Shown: positions 45,885-57,095 of the stretch, piece after piece
Numbering within the stretch: position 1 is the stretch's first letter
How the letters are laid out: the number at the start of each line of letters is the position of its first letter
Origin: Podospora comata
Taxonomy: Eukaryota > Ascomycota > Sordariomycetes > Sordariales > Podosporaceae
NCBI GenBank assembly: GCA_017354895.1
Contig: CP071499.1
Location: forward strand, 3,410,001-3,474,000
DNA length: 64,000 nucleotides
Direction of reading: 5' to 3'
Program-made: the position numbers and the translations under genes
Notes under the pieces: generated by a model
The model's input: only the letters and a program-made list of their open reading frames with translations
The model's database searches: none
What the model was told of the DNA's origin: nothing

Positions 45885-46478
45885 TCTTGACTCTTAAGAC
45901 GGCTTTAGGGACATTTGTATTCACGGGATGGATGCTCAGCGCCGTTGACGAGGTGCTGTTAGGTAGGGTTGGTCTGTCGGTGAGTGAAATGCTGGTGCTG
46001 TTCTGCAAGCGATGGCGGGAGGTTTGCAAAATTTCCGGTGATGTCAGGGCCGAGACCCGGGAAGCTGCAAAGCGCTGACCAATCATGGTGGGGTGGTTTT
46101 GGTCTTAGTTCACCAGCGCTTACAACCGGCGGCGACAACTGAGTTACACAACAACCACCTTGAAGCCGAATGCAATGAAAAGACTGAAGCAGGATCTCGT
46201 TGCTCTTGTTGATCTCATGTGTGTCAAGTGATTCCAGTAATTCCAAGATCCAGAATGCCCGAGTCTTCAAGTCTACGATATCCAGAACGCCTTCCCAGTC
46301 CCAAAATAATACCCTATAATACAGATAGTCAAGAATCGAAGAAAAGGGGGGTTAAAACAGAAGTGAAAAGGAAGCCAATTTCTAGCCAAAGTCCATCACC
46401 ATCCTCCGCGGTACCAAGTAATCGACGGTCCGAAATCATAGATCCGGATCGCACCCTTTGACACCTTCAGTGTTGCGT
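45885..46478. other. Intergenic region between the isa2 and trefoil-like genes
   Basis: 594 bp, containing the isa2 promoter and the 3' end of the neighbouring minus-strand gene. No coding sequence recognised. Confidence 0.45.
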
Positions 46479-48325
46479 TTACTCGAAGATCGAGAACAAT
46501 TCAGATCCATCAGTAGCGCATGGTCCGGTTTCGAGTCTCTCGTTTCCAGGCACGACGCAAGTCTGATTCCTTTCGTTTTGTGGTGCCAAGGCAAAGCTTG
46601 TCTGCCCAAGGAAAGGAAACAACTGAGCACCATCGGTTTCTCCCTCTGAAAAAGGTCTGTCAGCTTGGTGCGCTATACCCTGGACGAAGAGGGGGAAAGC
46701 AAAGATGGACCTACCACCATCAGCACGTCCGCCGCATGAGAACAGAGTGACGGTGTCCCCTGGCTGGCGTCTGAGATCAACACTGATACAGCCCTGGGTC
46801 TATCAAAGCAGTTGTCTTAGTAACATTCTCCAAAAGCAAGCTAGTGGTGATGGTAATGGTTAGGGATCACTTACCAGAGTGCTCACGATCAAAGCAGCAA
46901 GTTCCCGGTTGTTGTTATGTTTACCAGCGGTAATAATATCAAACTTCTCGTTCGGGCTACCTGTACAGTCCACAAGCGAGACAGGAATCAAATTCTGTCG
47001 AAAGTCGCCAGCGGTCGGGTCGATAAAGAGACACTTGTTGTTTGGTGCCCTGATGGTGACATCGGAAAAGGCCCGGGTAGCGCCTTCGTCCCGCTGATGA
47101 GACTGAGCTGCAGCAGTGGGCTGGAGAGTACCGCCGGCACGAGACACGGGCACAGGTTCGGTAGGGTTGACCGAGGGGATGCTCCCCCCGCCATTGTTAT
47201 TGCCATTATCATTGTTGTTGTTGCCGCCGTTGTCGTTGTTCCCGCCGTTGTCGTTGTTCCCGCCGTTGTTGTTGCCATCGTTGTTGTTGCCATCGTTGTT
47301 GTTGCCATCGTTGTTGTTGCCATCGTTGTTGTTGCCATCGTTGTTGTTGCCATCGTTGTTGTTGCCATCGTTGTTGTTGCCATCGTTGTTGTTGCCATCG
47401 TTGTTGTTGCCATCGTTGTTGTTGCCATCGTTGTTGTTACCGTTCCCGGCACCAGGGGTAGTGGTGGTTGACTGGGCAGGGGCAGCTGAAGGTGCGGTCG
47501 TAGGAGTAACAGTCACTGTTCGAGTACTTTTAGTACAGCTCGAGGTGGAGGTACCGCTAGGATTACCAGAACTACCATTTCCGCCATTTCCACCGTTGCC
47601 AGCATTTTTATCGCCTCCGTTGTTCCCACCGCTGTTGTCATCATTGTTGCCGCCGTTACCACCGTTGTTGCCGCTAGCCGGGGCACCACCACCAATGGTG
47701 AAGGTCTGGCTGGCGTCTCCATTCTGACAGTTCGCAATGTCAAGAGTGTTCCCCCTTGCGGTTGCGCAAAAGTTTCCTCCTTCGTTTTGAGGGCTCAGTG
47801 AAAGCGGGCCGGCACCGCCGTCAAAGTCAAACAGCTGAGAGTCAGTCACATCACCCCCTGAAAATATCAGCATACATTCTCTTATTCAATCAGTCCAATA
47901 ATCTTACCTCCATCCGCTCGACCGCCGCATGAGAAGAGCAGAAGCTGATTCCCGGCTTGTCGGCGCGAATCAAAGTTCAGGCAAGCATTGGTCAAGGATG
48001 ACACGATGAGGGCCACGCCATCGCCTCTGATATGAGCGCCGGCAGTGATGACGTCCCAGCCCTGCCCATCAGTAGAACCGCAGTCCGCAATCTGAACGGG
48101 AGTAAGGTTGGCTCGGAAATCTCCAGACAGCTCGTCAACGAAAAGGCATTTCCCGTCTGATGTTCGGATCTCAACGTTGGAGAAAGCTCGGGTAGCACCA
48201 TTGTCCCTCTGATGGGCTTCGGCCGTGGCCTCTTCATTGAGGGAGTCAACTGCCCGATGTCGTACAAGCGGGGAGGCTCCCACGACAGCAGCCCAGGCCA
48301 GCAAAGAAGTGAGTGAAGACACCAT
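46479..48325 (-). CDS. Secreted protein with two trefoil-like (ricin-B/CBM13-type) modules joined by an Asn/Gly-rich repeat linker
   Basis: Minus-strand exons 48325-47908, 47857-46875, 46799-46715 and 46645-46479 join in frame to 550 residues. Residues 1-~20 form a signal peptide (MVSSLTSLLAWAAVVGAS). Module 1 (from GATRAFSNVEIRTSDGKCLFVD) and module 2 (from GATRAFSDVTIRAPNNKCLFID) are clearly homologous through FSCGGRADG and the following TDSQLF/TDGAQLF strand. Each has paired cysteines and Q-x-F-type strand ends reminiscent of the ricin-B beta-trefoil. The linker is Gly/Asn-rich, then Ser/Thr/Pro-rich, then an 11-copy NNNDG tract. Likely an extracellular carbohydrate-binding protein; the ligand is unknown. 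Exon 4 closes module 2 and ends ELFSIFE. Confidence 0.8.
47265..47429. repeat. 15-bp minisatellite, 11 identical copies
   Basis: Eleven perfect copies of GTTGTTGTTGCCATC (plus strand) encode Asp-Gly-Asn-Asn-Asn on the minus strand, in the linker of the secreted trefoil-like protein. Related GCCGTTGTCGTTGTTCC-type copies flank it on the left. Perfect identity implies recent expansion or ongoing homogenisation, so length polymorphism is expected. Confidence 0.95.
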
Positions 48326-50114
48326 GATTGTAGATGAAAATGAATGAGAGACGGCAGAAAACAGCCGATCAACCTGCTCGAAGAAAGGAATGGATGTCCG
48401 CGCAGCAGACTGGAAAAGAAGGACAAGAAAGAAATGAAGAAGGAACGTGAGAAATGGATGATATTCACAACACCCCGCTGAGAGTTGAGTGAAGGGGATA
48501 TATACCATAGATATATCAGACGAAGTGGACGGCCCTGCCTGGCTACTTATCCCTGTTCATGGGCTTCCACAAGAAGGCCCTATCACCCCCTACACGGGCA
48601 TTTGGGGTAAAAGGGACTTCATGATGGGGTTTCATGGTCTCTCATATGTGTACACCTAGGCTCACTTGGAGGGCTGTTTCGTGCCGAAGTTGAAAGCGAC
48701 CAAGGCGATGGCCTGCAAAATCCAGGATGGCGGTTCAGGGGCCGATCAGTTGATCCTTGATCAGAGTCTGGGATGGTGGTGATGACAGGATAACGCAGGG
48801 GTCAGGGCCAAATGTTTCCTGTTGAAAGACGCGCGGAAAAGACCATTGGAGAGCGAAGCGCTGTCTGTTGACGCTGGGAGAGACCGATGGCAGGGCAGCT
48901 TGGTTCCACGGCTTACACGCCTGCCAAAAGATGGGATGTGTTTGGCCCAAAAAGGAGGGCTGTACCCCTGTAGCACATCCCGGACACACTCGCCAGCGGG
49001 TGACCTGCACAGTCGCTGAATTTTGAGCTGGGGTTTGGAGATCACGACCTGGGCTGTGAAACGGTACCTGTCAGAGATGGCGCCAAGATCGGGGGTCGTC
49101 CACCACACAATACCCTCGCAACAGCGGCACAGAACGCAGGATATGGAGAAGGGTCCATCGTCTCAACGAAAGTTCCTCGAAGAAAAGGGCTGCAGAAAGA
49201 GAGGAAGAGGGATTTTGTGACCCTGGCATCCATGCTGTTGTCCTTCGTGTTTGCAGCGATCAAAGAAAATCCCCCGCTGAAGGCCCCACCTTGAACCAGT
49301 GGGCCGGGATGACGTCGAGCAGTATCGACCCACCGTTGTGGCCTCTCCTGTGAGTGTTGTTCCCATTTAAAACATAGGTGAAAAGCTTTCATGTTCTCGG
49401 AGGTAGACGAGAGCTGTATATAACGTTGTCTGGGAATTTCATCTCAAGTACTCACATTGTTGATGGTTAAATGTTGTTGCAAATCCCTGCTGCCTACACC
49501 ACCTCATACAGAAGAGAAAGTACATGGGACTTCGAGCGCGCAGAATTACTACTACTCGAATGCATGAAGTCCGTCTCCCCTGCAGTCCTGCGTATTCTAG
49601 TATATCTCCACTACTACATCTTCAGATGGTTCCTCCGGGTCTCAGACCCTCAAGCTCGGTGCAACTGAGACTCGCCGGGAGCCCATTCTTGAGGCCGACC
49701 ATGTGGGAAGCTTGGTGCTGGGTGTCTGGCAGATGGGATCCGGTAGATAAGAGAAGACTACGGCGGTTGTGTGCTCTGGCCTGCGGTCGGTCACCACGTG
49801 AAGATGTTCAGATGAATCATGGACGTAAGGTTGCATACACGGCTCCAACTGCCTGCGTGATGGGCCATGTGGAGATGAATTGGCAACACACCAAGGGTTA
49901 GGGTCAAAGACTTGATTCACTCCCAAACCACCCCGCTTCTTTGCCAGGGCCTCAGCCCTAATCAACGTTTCTCTGCCAAGACGTCCACTCCGCAAAATTT
50001 CCAGATACCAGACCTCAATTGCGATTGCGCCTCGTCCGACTCCGAACGATAGCTTCCGACACGAACGATCAACCTCACCCATCTCCGCCAAATCACCCCA
50101 TACACACCGCCAAA
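48326..50114. other. 1.8-kb upstream region of the trefoil-like and eS19 genes
   Basis: Divergent intergenic region with no recognisable gene. A telobox-type GGGTTAGGGT at 49895-49904 lies about 220 bp before the eS19 start codon, in keeping with the element seen between the other two ribosomal protein genes of this window. Confidence 0.45.
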
Positions 50115-50930
50115 ATGCCTGGAGGAGTCACCGTTCGCGATGTCGATGTAAGTTTTGGGAGCCCTTCGCCATGACGGCCTTTGCGACCGAGACCCGAACA
50201 CTCTCTTTCGCCGTCCGAGTCGCTGCCAGCTTCCTCAAACGAGGCTCGGGTTGGCCGACGACGATGGACAGCTGGTCAAGACAGCAACATGGAAGATGAT
50301 GGGAGCAGGCGTGAGGGGGTCGAAAGATCTCTGAAGACGGAATTGTGCTAATCATATTGTGTTGCTTGGTTCAAGGCCCACAAGTTCGTCGGTAAGTCTT
50401 GCTTTGCTTCGTTTTGCCTCGATATGTCTGGTGCGCAGTGCGGCAAATGGCTGACTCTGAATAGGCGCCTACGCCGCTTTCTTGAAGCGTCAGGGCAAGC
50501 TCCCCGTCCCCGGTTGGGTTGACACCGTCAAGACCGGCCCCGCCAAGGAGATGCCTCCCCAGGACATCGACTGGTTCTACGTCCGTGCCGCTGCCGTCGC
50601 TCGTCACGTCTACCTCCGCAAGACCGTTGGTGTCGGCCGCCTCCGCCGCGTACACGGCAGCGCCAAGAACCGTGGCTCGCGCCCCTCCCACCACGTCGAG
50701 GCCTCCGGCAGCGTTGATCGCAAGATCATGCAGGCTCTCGAGAAGATCCAGGTCCTTGAGCAGGATGAGGAGAAGGGTGGCCGCCGCATCACGCAGCAGG
50801 GTCAGCGTGATCTTGACCGTGAGTTTACTTGATCTCTCGAGCCGTTTGCACTTTGCTAACGTACGTAAACGTAGGTATTGCCCAGACCGTTGCTGAGGCT
50901 GAGGGTGAGGAGGATGAGGATGACGAGTAA
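50115..50930 (+). CDS. rps19: 40S ribosomal protein eS19 (S19), four exons including a 16-nt exon
   Basis: Exons 50115-50147, 50376-50391, 50465-50818 and 50875-50930 join in frame to 152 residues, the family length. The protein runs [41 protein letters not shown], then DIDWFYVRAAAVARHVYLRK and GSAKNRGSRPSHH, and ends with an acidic GEEDEDDE tail. Exon 2 has just 16 bases (Ala-His-Lys-Phe-Val plus one base) between introns of 228 and 73 bp. eS19 is in the head of the small subunit and is needed for 18S rRNA maturation. Intron 1 shows TGATG and CTGA words, but no rRNA antisense that I could recognise. Confidence 0.96.
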
Positions 50931-51892
50931 ATATCGTCTTTTCCAACAGTCGCTTTACACACCAGGCTCTTTGCTGAGTACGCAAAAATGTGAAACGGAA
51001 GGGTCGGCATGGCATGGATTTCCGGTAGCATATGGGTTAGGCGTCAAAAAAGGATTTAATGGCTTGCTTGATCATGCCTTTCCTCGCTCACCTAGGCGAC
51101 CAAGCTGGCTTTATATGTGCTAGCTTTTAAAGCATATCTGCCATAAGACGGTGTTTCTCCAGCTTTCCTGCGCGTAGAGCGTAAATCAATACCCAACAAA
51201 CCAAGTCAAACAAACAATAGTACCATCTTCTCCGTGACTGACACGTAGGCCACGTTTCCACTGCTCAGCACACCCAGTTACCTCGTCAAATGCCAACGTC
51301 GGCCTCCATACGACATTCTCCTGCTGTGTCCTTAACCACTTATGACCCAAGCAAGCTGCCAGTCTCAACATCTAGCCTACCATTTTGTTTCTCACAAGCG
51401 TATATTTAGATAAGTAGTCAACCACTTCTGTCTCCTGGCTAGGAAAGTACCCGATCGCTTCTTTGTGAAAGGCACTCTCCGAGAAGCATCTCTCACTCGC
51501 TACTTCGAGTCATTACATGGTTAGACACCTGCCATTCCCTCTAGTTCGTCATGGTTGTCGACACAATCCAACCACACTGCGCTGTCTCCCCTGTTCCAAA
51601 GTAACTCCTTGGTCACCACTACCCACCACCCCCTTGTCTACTGTTGCCTAGGTGGCTAGCTATCAAGGTAAGCTTCAACCTTTCAGCTTCTTCGAGACCG
51701 CGACTTCCTTCTAATGCTCTTTCCAAGTGCCTCAGCTATTAGGCATCCGACTTAAGGTCGTCGTCGTCCAGGACCGAGAGCCTCAGCCTAGACTTCCTTG
51801 GTTGCCCGGTCCATCAATCCTTCCTCCAAGCTTCTCTCGCTATTCTCATTTTCTTGACCTCAACCCACGCATTTCATGACGCCGTCGAAAAA
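50931..51892. other. Intergenic region between the eS19 and ankyrin-protein genes
   Basis: 960 bp of non-coding sequence, C/T-rich from about 51400 to 51850, as expected for a fungal promoter and leader. No gene seen. Confidence 0.45.
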
Positions 51893-53926
51893 ATGGAGAC
51901 GTTCACTTCGACTTCGATTAAGCTTACTCGGGAGGCGTTTATGCTCTCAGAACTCCATATTGCGACTCTCAATGGCGACCTTCGACATGTGAGAGAGCTC
52001 CTGAAGAGTACCTCCACGTCACCTGGTGGTACAAGAAAAGTTATCGAAGCGCGCGACCGACATGGGACAACACCACTCATGACAGCCGTTCTCTATGGTC
52101 GTCTCGCTATTGCGAAGCTCCTGTTGAGATATGGCGCTTCGAGGAAAGCACGAGACCTTCAAGGCCGTGTCACCTGGGAGTACTCGCGCGCTTCATTATT
52201 CGACCGAAAGCCAAAGATATACCAACACCTGGGCTTTCCCCCAATCTCCCGAAGTCGGCAACGTGAGAGAAGGAGAATTGCCATAATTCTGAAATATCCC
52301 GCCGCTTTGCGATCTTGGTAAGCATTCTGGTCCACCCCTACAATATGTGTTCCTTTCACAGATCCCTAACAGAGTGCAGTCGTCGAATTGGCAATCACCA
52401 CTACTCGCGCAGCCGACTGCACAAGCGTGCCAAGGACCTGGTCATTCTCAAGCCTGTAGGTGGCTTCGAGACATTCAAGCCAGGCAAAGAGGGCAATGAG
52501 CTTCTTAGTGCAACCGCGGGCTTCATAGCCTCTGCTACCACTTCTCCCAAAGATGTGAAGGTTGAGCAGTTTGCAGTCAGCGGCTGGAAGCCAAATCCAG
52601 GCCGTGGTCCTCGGGTTCTTGATAACGTTGTCTTGACAGAACGGGTTAGGGATGTTATTCACCTCCATGGCCTCAAGGTTCGTGCGTCCCAGCGGGACAA
52701 CGGCAACCAGACTGCTTTGCCCGAGCATAAGGGCCGATTTGCGGCATGCCATGTTGAGAAAAAGCTCGCCGTCTGGTGGGTAATGAAGACTCTAAAGGAA
52801 GTCTTCAACACGTCAGATATTGAGCGCCTGAGGGAGCTGCGAGGGGCAGATGTCCCCAACTACTACCGGGAGGCTATGCTCTTTCTTGACCACGGGCCGT
52901 GCCAAGATGTAAGTAATCCCCAGCTGGCCTCGAGTATGAGGATGTTTGCTAATGCCAAAGGACTCAGTGCTGGGACTTTTTGCACCAGCTGAAGCGGATC
53001 ACTGGGATCCTAATATGTGTCGAGTCGATATCATTTTGCGTCACGGGCAATCGGGCATCTGGACCACAGGGGTGTCCAAACTGTACATGCCAAAAATGTA
53101 TCAGCCAAAAGGAAGCACAGATGAGTCGCCCATCTTCCGACTCGGCAATCCAACAAGACGACGAAGACAGCGATGAGATAAATATAGAGACTCGGTCATC
53201 AGAGGATGACATGCAACTGCCGCTCATTCAATTCGAGGCAGAGCTAAAGGGGACTGAAGACAAAGGTGTTCGCCAACCTCATTCTCGTAGCAATGGTGGG
53301 ATTTACAATGGGACTGCAGCCCCTGATACTGTATGCTCCGTGTCTCCTTGAATTATAAACTTTGCTGACCATCTTAGTGGACTGTGTTCCCATCCACAGA
53401 TCTTAGACCAGTGGCAAAGCCACTGAACAGAATCCAGGAGAACATCGAGGCCTCTTCTAGACGGATCTGTGATGCAGCTGATCCTAGTAATGGAGCAGTC
53501 GTTACCTTCTTGCTTCCACACCGACCTGCTTTCAAAAGCCCTGTGTCATCTCCTGGCTCTGAAGTCACTGGCCGAACGCAGAGTGTTGACCCCGTGTCAA
53601 CTATGGGCGGGCATTCAGCCTACTTTGAAGATGACGGGCATGAATCGGATACCGAGTCTCCTGTCGCCCATACGAGCCCACCCCAAGCCTCTCGACAGCC
53701 ACTACTTCACCCCATTTACCGCTCCCAAATCTCCCTCAATCTTGAGCGGTTTACATATGCTGGAGCCGCTACTTCAGAGGCGCCGGGATCCTTGCTTTCC
53801 GCACGGCTGAAGAAGGGCCGCGTTGGCACCATCAAGGACAACGACGTTGACGTCGTGGGCGGAACCAACGACAATGAAGTAAGCCTGACGTCCGCACGAC
53901 CCGTGGCAAGCCCAAGACGTCTATAG
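51893..53926 (+). CDS. Ankyrin-repeat protein with a Cys-rich CxxC segment, four exons
   Basis: Exons 51893-52317, 52380-52908, 52968-53330 and 53378-53926 (donors GTAAGC, GTAAGT, GTATGC) join in frame to 621 residues. Near the N-terminus are two ankyrin-type helices-and-loop units (SELHIATLNGDLRHVRELLKS; DRHGTTPLMTAVLYGRLAIAKLLLRYGA). The middle has a conserved-looking domain (AACHVEKKLAVWWVMKTLKEVF). It ends with a Cys cluster (GCPNCTCQKC) that could bind zinc, as in the Cys-rich end of deaminase-like fungal proteins. The last ~220 residues are Ser/Asp-rich and disordered. I do not recognise a named family; similar ankyrin proteins are widespread in Sordariomycetes. The junction at 52318-52379 uses the acceptor GTGCAG because the earlier CACAG would create an in-frame stop. 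Confidence 0.72.
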
Positions 53927-54681
53927 GTCGAAGGGGGAAATCCAACCCTAGAAATAGAAGGGAAGTTCGGCGGGAATCGAGCTTCAGGTCTAGGAGCACA
54001 TTCGCAAGAGCAGTTGCTTCTCGGTTTGACTGACGGTTTTGCTTTGTCTTGTTTGTGTGTTTTTTCCATTTTCCTTTGCTTCGTTGTGTACTCTACCTTT
54101 TGTCGAGACTTTACGGCAAGTTGGTGGGCTTTTTGCGCCGGTGCTCAGCGGTGGGCTTTTTGCCATAAACTCCAATCCCACGATTCCAATGTAATTTACT
54201 GTTGTTGTTTTCAGTCCATAAAAGAAGGGCCAGGAACAGGAAGTCAGAAGGTCTGTTGCAGGGCGGAAGATATTGCCCATGGTGTTGGTCGTGGCCTCGA
54301 TCACGAATGTTATGTCAAGACATATATGTACCTATTCAATTTCAGCTCTATCATGAGCAACCCGAGTGCTCATAAAACAATACCAACAATGGTCCTGTTT
54401 ACGTGAACATCATGATGAGAGTCCATGGCGCGTAAGCCATGCCTGTCTAAGGTACTATCATATCTTTTGTATTTTGGGCATTTTTCATGCCCCCGCTCTT
54501 CGTTTGTCCCCTGATCAAACGGGACCGATCATTACTCTAATCCTCTATTGCTCTTTCCATATACCATTCATTCGTCATAAACATGACCCAGCATGATGCA
54601 CGCTTCACCCTGTACCCGATTCAACTCCAACGCCATGCCAAAATCGAAAATCGACCTTTTGATACTGGAGGTACCTGCTAA
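53927..54681. other. Convergent 3' flanks of the ankyrin-protein and zinc-transporter genes
   Basis: 755 bp without a recognisable gene. Confidence 0.45.
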
Positions 54682-55890
54682 TCAAGCCCATTTTGCCAGG
54701 AGAGCCATGACGAAAACGCCCACAAACACACAACCATACGCGCACAGTTGCATTTGCAAACCGGCCTTGCGCATCTCGGGGTTGAACATGAATTCGTGAG
54801 CCAGTAGCTCGACGAGGCCAGTGTACAGAAGGATGCCGCCACTGATTGCATCAAACACACCATTGACAATCTTGCTGGTGGTAGCTTCCAGTGACATCGA
54901 CTTGCTCGCTATAAGCCCGATACCGATGGCCAGAGGGGTGCTAAGAGCGTAAACAGTCCCGAGAACATATGGCGTCCATCTTCTAGCGTCCGGAGGCCAT
55001 GTTGCCGTTGCAAGGCGGGCACCCAAGCCAAGACCCTCAAAGGTCTGGTGGAATACCAGCACAACAAAAAGCACAGTAAAGTTTTCTGTGACGGCGAGGG
55101 TCAAACCAATGAAGATGGAATGAAATATGACACCAAACTCGAGGATAAACAGGGCCGTCATCTGCCCCGCAAAGTTGGGATGCTCGTCGCCCTCGATATG
55201 ATCTCGCAAATGGCCCAGGTGGTTCTCCCCCCCAGGCGGGTAACTGACTTCGTGGCGCAACACTGGGATTTGGTGTTTACCACACATTCCACCTTCGATG
55301 CTGCTGGCCACTGGCGAGGGGCTTCCGCTTGGGCTGCTGGATGGGACAAGTTCTCGGCCGTGCATTCGCAAGCGGCTGCTGACCGGGCGCAGTGCAGCAC
55401 TATCCACCATGAGTGTCTCGGGGGGTTCTTGGTGCCCATGTGAAGAGTGAAAGCCGAAATCGAAGCGTGAAACGAGTATTTCGAGGAGAAACATGACCAT
55501 CACGGTTGCTAGACCGATCCCCATAGCCCAATCATACTCTGGAAGAATGTGCTCAAGACATTCATCCCGGAAGTTGTCGGACGCTGGCGAGAGGAGATGC
55601 ATGAAAGCGGTTGCAATGATGACTCCTGTACCAAAATACTTGGCGACGAAGAAGCAAAGCTTGGGTACGCGCAGTTTGGAGCTCCTCGCCAACCATACTG
55701 GCAAAAGCGCACCGACGGCAGAGCCAAGTAGAATGATAAAGACGGAGGCGATACGCAATCCCAGATCATCTCTGCTCGACAGTGTGCCTACACAGCTAGG
55801 CGCTGGCGCTTCATCTCTGAGTAACAGCTCCGAGCGCTGCATTGTGTGATTTGACCAGCCTTCTCTTTCGAGGTTTACCGACGGGCACAT
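54682..55890 (-). CDS. ZIP family zinc transporter (Zrt1/Zrt2-like)
   Basis: A single exon from the ATG at 55890 (402 residues); a second in-frame ATG at 55842 could also serve. Eight membrane segments can be picked out (IASVFIILLGSAVGALLPVW; MGIGLATVMVMFLLEI; the last ends QLCAYGCVFVGVFVMALLA). The variable loop between TM3 and TM4 is His-rich (SSHGHQEP; ENHLGHLRDHIEGDEH), a metal-sensing feature of ZIPs. The family signatures in TM4 and TM5 are intact: HSIFIGLTLA and HQTFEGLGLG, whose histidines line the metal path. It is likely a plasma-membrane importer of Zn2+, transcriptionally induced in zinc limitation in relatives. High- or low-affinity type cannot be told from the sequence. Confidence 0.93.
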   Translation of the reverse strand: MCPSVNLEREGWSNHTMQRSELLLRDEAPAPSCVGTLSSRDDLGLRIASVFIILLGSAVGALLPVWLARSSKLRVPKLCFFVAKYFGTGVIIATAFMHLLSPASDNFRDECLEHILPEYDWAMGIGLATVMVMFLLEILVSRFDFGFHSSHGHQEPPETLMVDSAALRPVSSRLRMHGRELVPSSSPSGSPSPVASSIEGGMCGKHQIPVLRHEVSYPPGGENHLGHLRDHIEGDEHPNFAGQMTALFILEFGVIFHSIFIGLTLAVTENFTVLFVVLVFHQTFEGLGLGARLATATWPPDARRWTPYVLGTVYALSTPLAIGIGLIASKSMSLEATTSKIVNGVFDAISGGILLYTGLVELLAHEFMFNPEMRKAGLQMQLCAYGCVFVGVFVMALLAKWA

Positions 55891-57095
55891 GGGGGGGGGA
55901 AGGTTTGGTGCGGGCGGTACGGCCCTTGAGAAGGAGGATCGGCCGGGCCGGAAAGCTGTGGGCGCAAAGATTGTAAGATTCCGTACCAAATGAAGTCTGA
56001 ACCCGTCGATATGGACTTGATATATAATGGTGTTCTTGGTCGGAAGACTGGATCGTTTGCGCTTCGCAGTTCAGGAGCCCGCAATTTTCTGGCGACAACT
56101 ATCTCGGGCCACCACGACTACAGAGTAATCATGGGCACCAAAACGACAGATTCGATATGTACGAGAGACTGAGTGAAGATGAGGGTGGGCAGCGAGGGCG
56201 CAACTCAAAGGCGAGATGGGAGGCGGGAGGCGGGAGTTCGACCGAGAACCTTGATGGCTAAGCTCCAGTCAGCAACCAGCTCGCCATCTAGCGCACGTCT
56301 CAAACAGCAAGCGCAACTACCACTACTGCAGAGGTTTTTGGTACGTGCGGAAAAAACACGCACCGGCAAATCCCAATGGCCCTCCTTGGACAAACAGCCG
56401 CAGTGCTATGCTTGAGTAAAGATTCTTGATCGAGAGATGATGTTTCGGACGCAGACGGATGAGATAAGAAGCTTGCAGGATCGAGAGTCCAGAAGACAGA
56501 CAATGCTTAGGTAAGGGAGCAGGAGAGGTTTAGGGTATGTGAATGGAAGACGGTCGTGGCGTGGAAAACAGCGTAGGTGCTCATACGCCGCAAGGAGACC
56601 GCAAGGAAACCGCATCGCCAGGAGAACGGTGCGCCAAAACAAAAAAGGGGAGATTCCAGTCCCGGAGAAGGGGCCCGGACCTGTGTTTTAAGGCTTTTGG
56701 AAGGCACTCCCCGAAGACTCTGGAGACACCAAGCCGATGACCGCCAACCAGTAGAGAAGTAGCCACCATAAACATTTGCAAAATCCCATTGAGCCGGACC
56801 TGTCAACCTGATGGTGTCCGCTGACACCCGGTCCCTAGCTTACCATCGGGATTGATGGCTGGTACTGCACCAGCACCGGTGTAATCTCAATGATTTGATG
56901 TCATTGGTGGTGTGGCGACCGACGTCAGAACAAATGCATGTTTGGGACCATCAAGGTACTCCGGAGTCCAAATAGCGCCCAGTTAAACTTTCTTGCCTCC
57001 AACCACCCCCGCCGCTCTTGCCGAATAGTCGAAATCGCGGTCATGCTAGCTAGCCCTTCAAGAGATATTCCTCGTGGGCATTAACAGCCGTATTC
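55891..57095. other. Upstream region of the zinc-transporter gene and 3' flank of mdm10
   Basis: 1.2 kb; no coding sequence recognised. Contains the zinc-transporter promoter. Confidence 0.45.

Noticed and set aside
46917-47727. Long plus-strand frames with Val/Ile or Leu/Pro repeats
   Set aside because: They are reverse readings of the Asn/Asp/Gly minisatellite; a 15-bp repeat keeps several frames open.
50300-50335. Possible box C/D snoRNA in eS19 intron 1 (ATGATGG ... CTGA)
   Set aside because: The boxes are only about 29 bases apart and the sequence before CTGA matches no rRNA segment I recognise.
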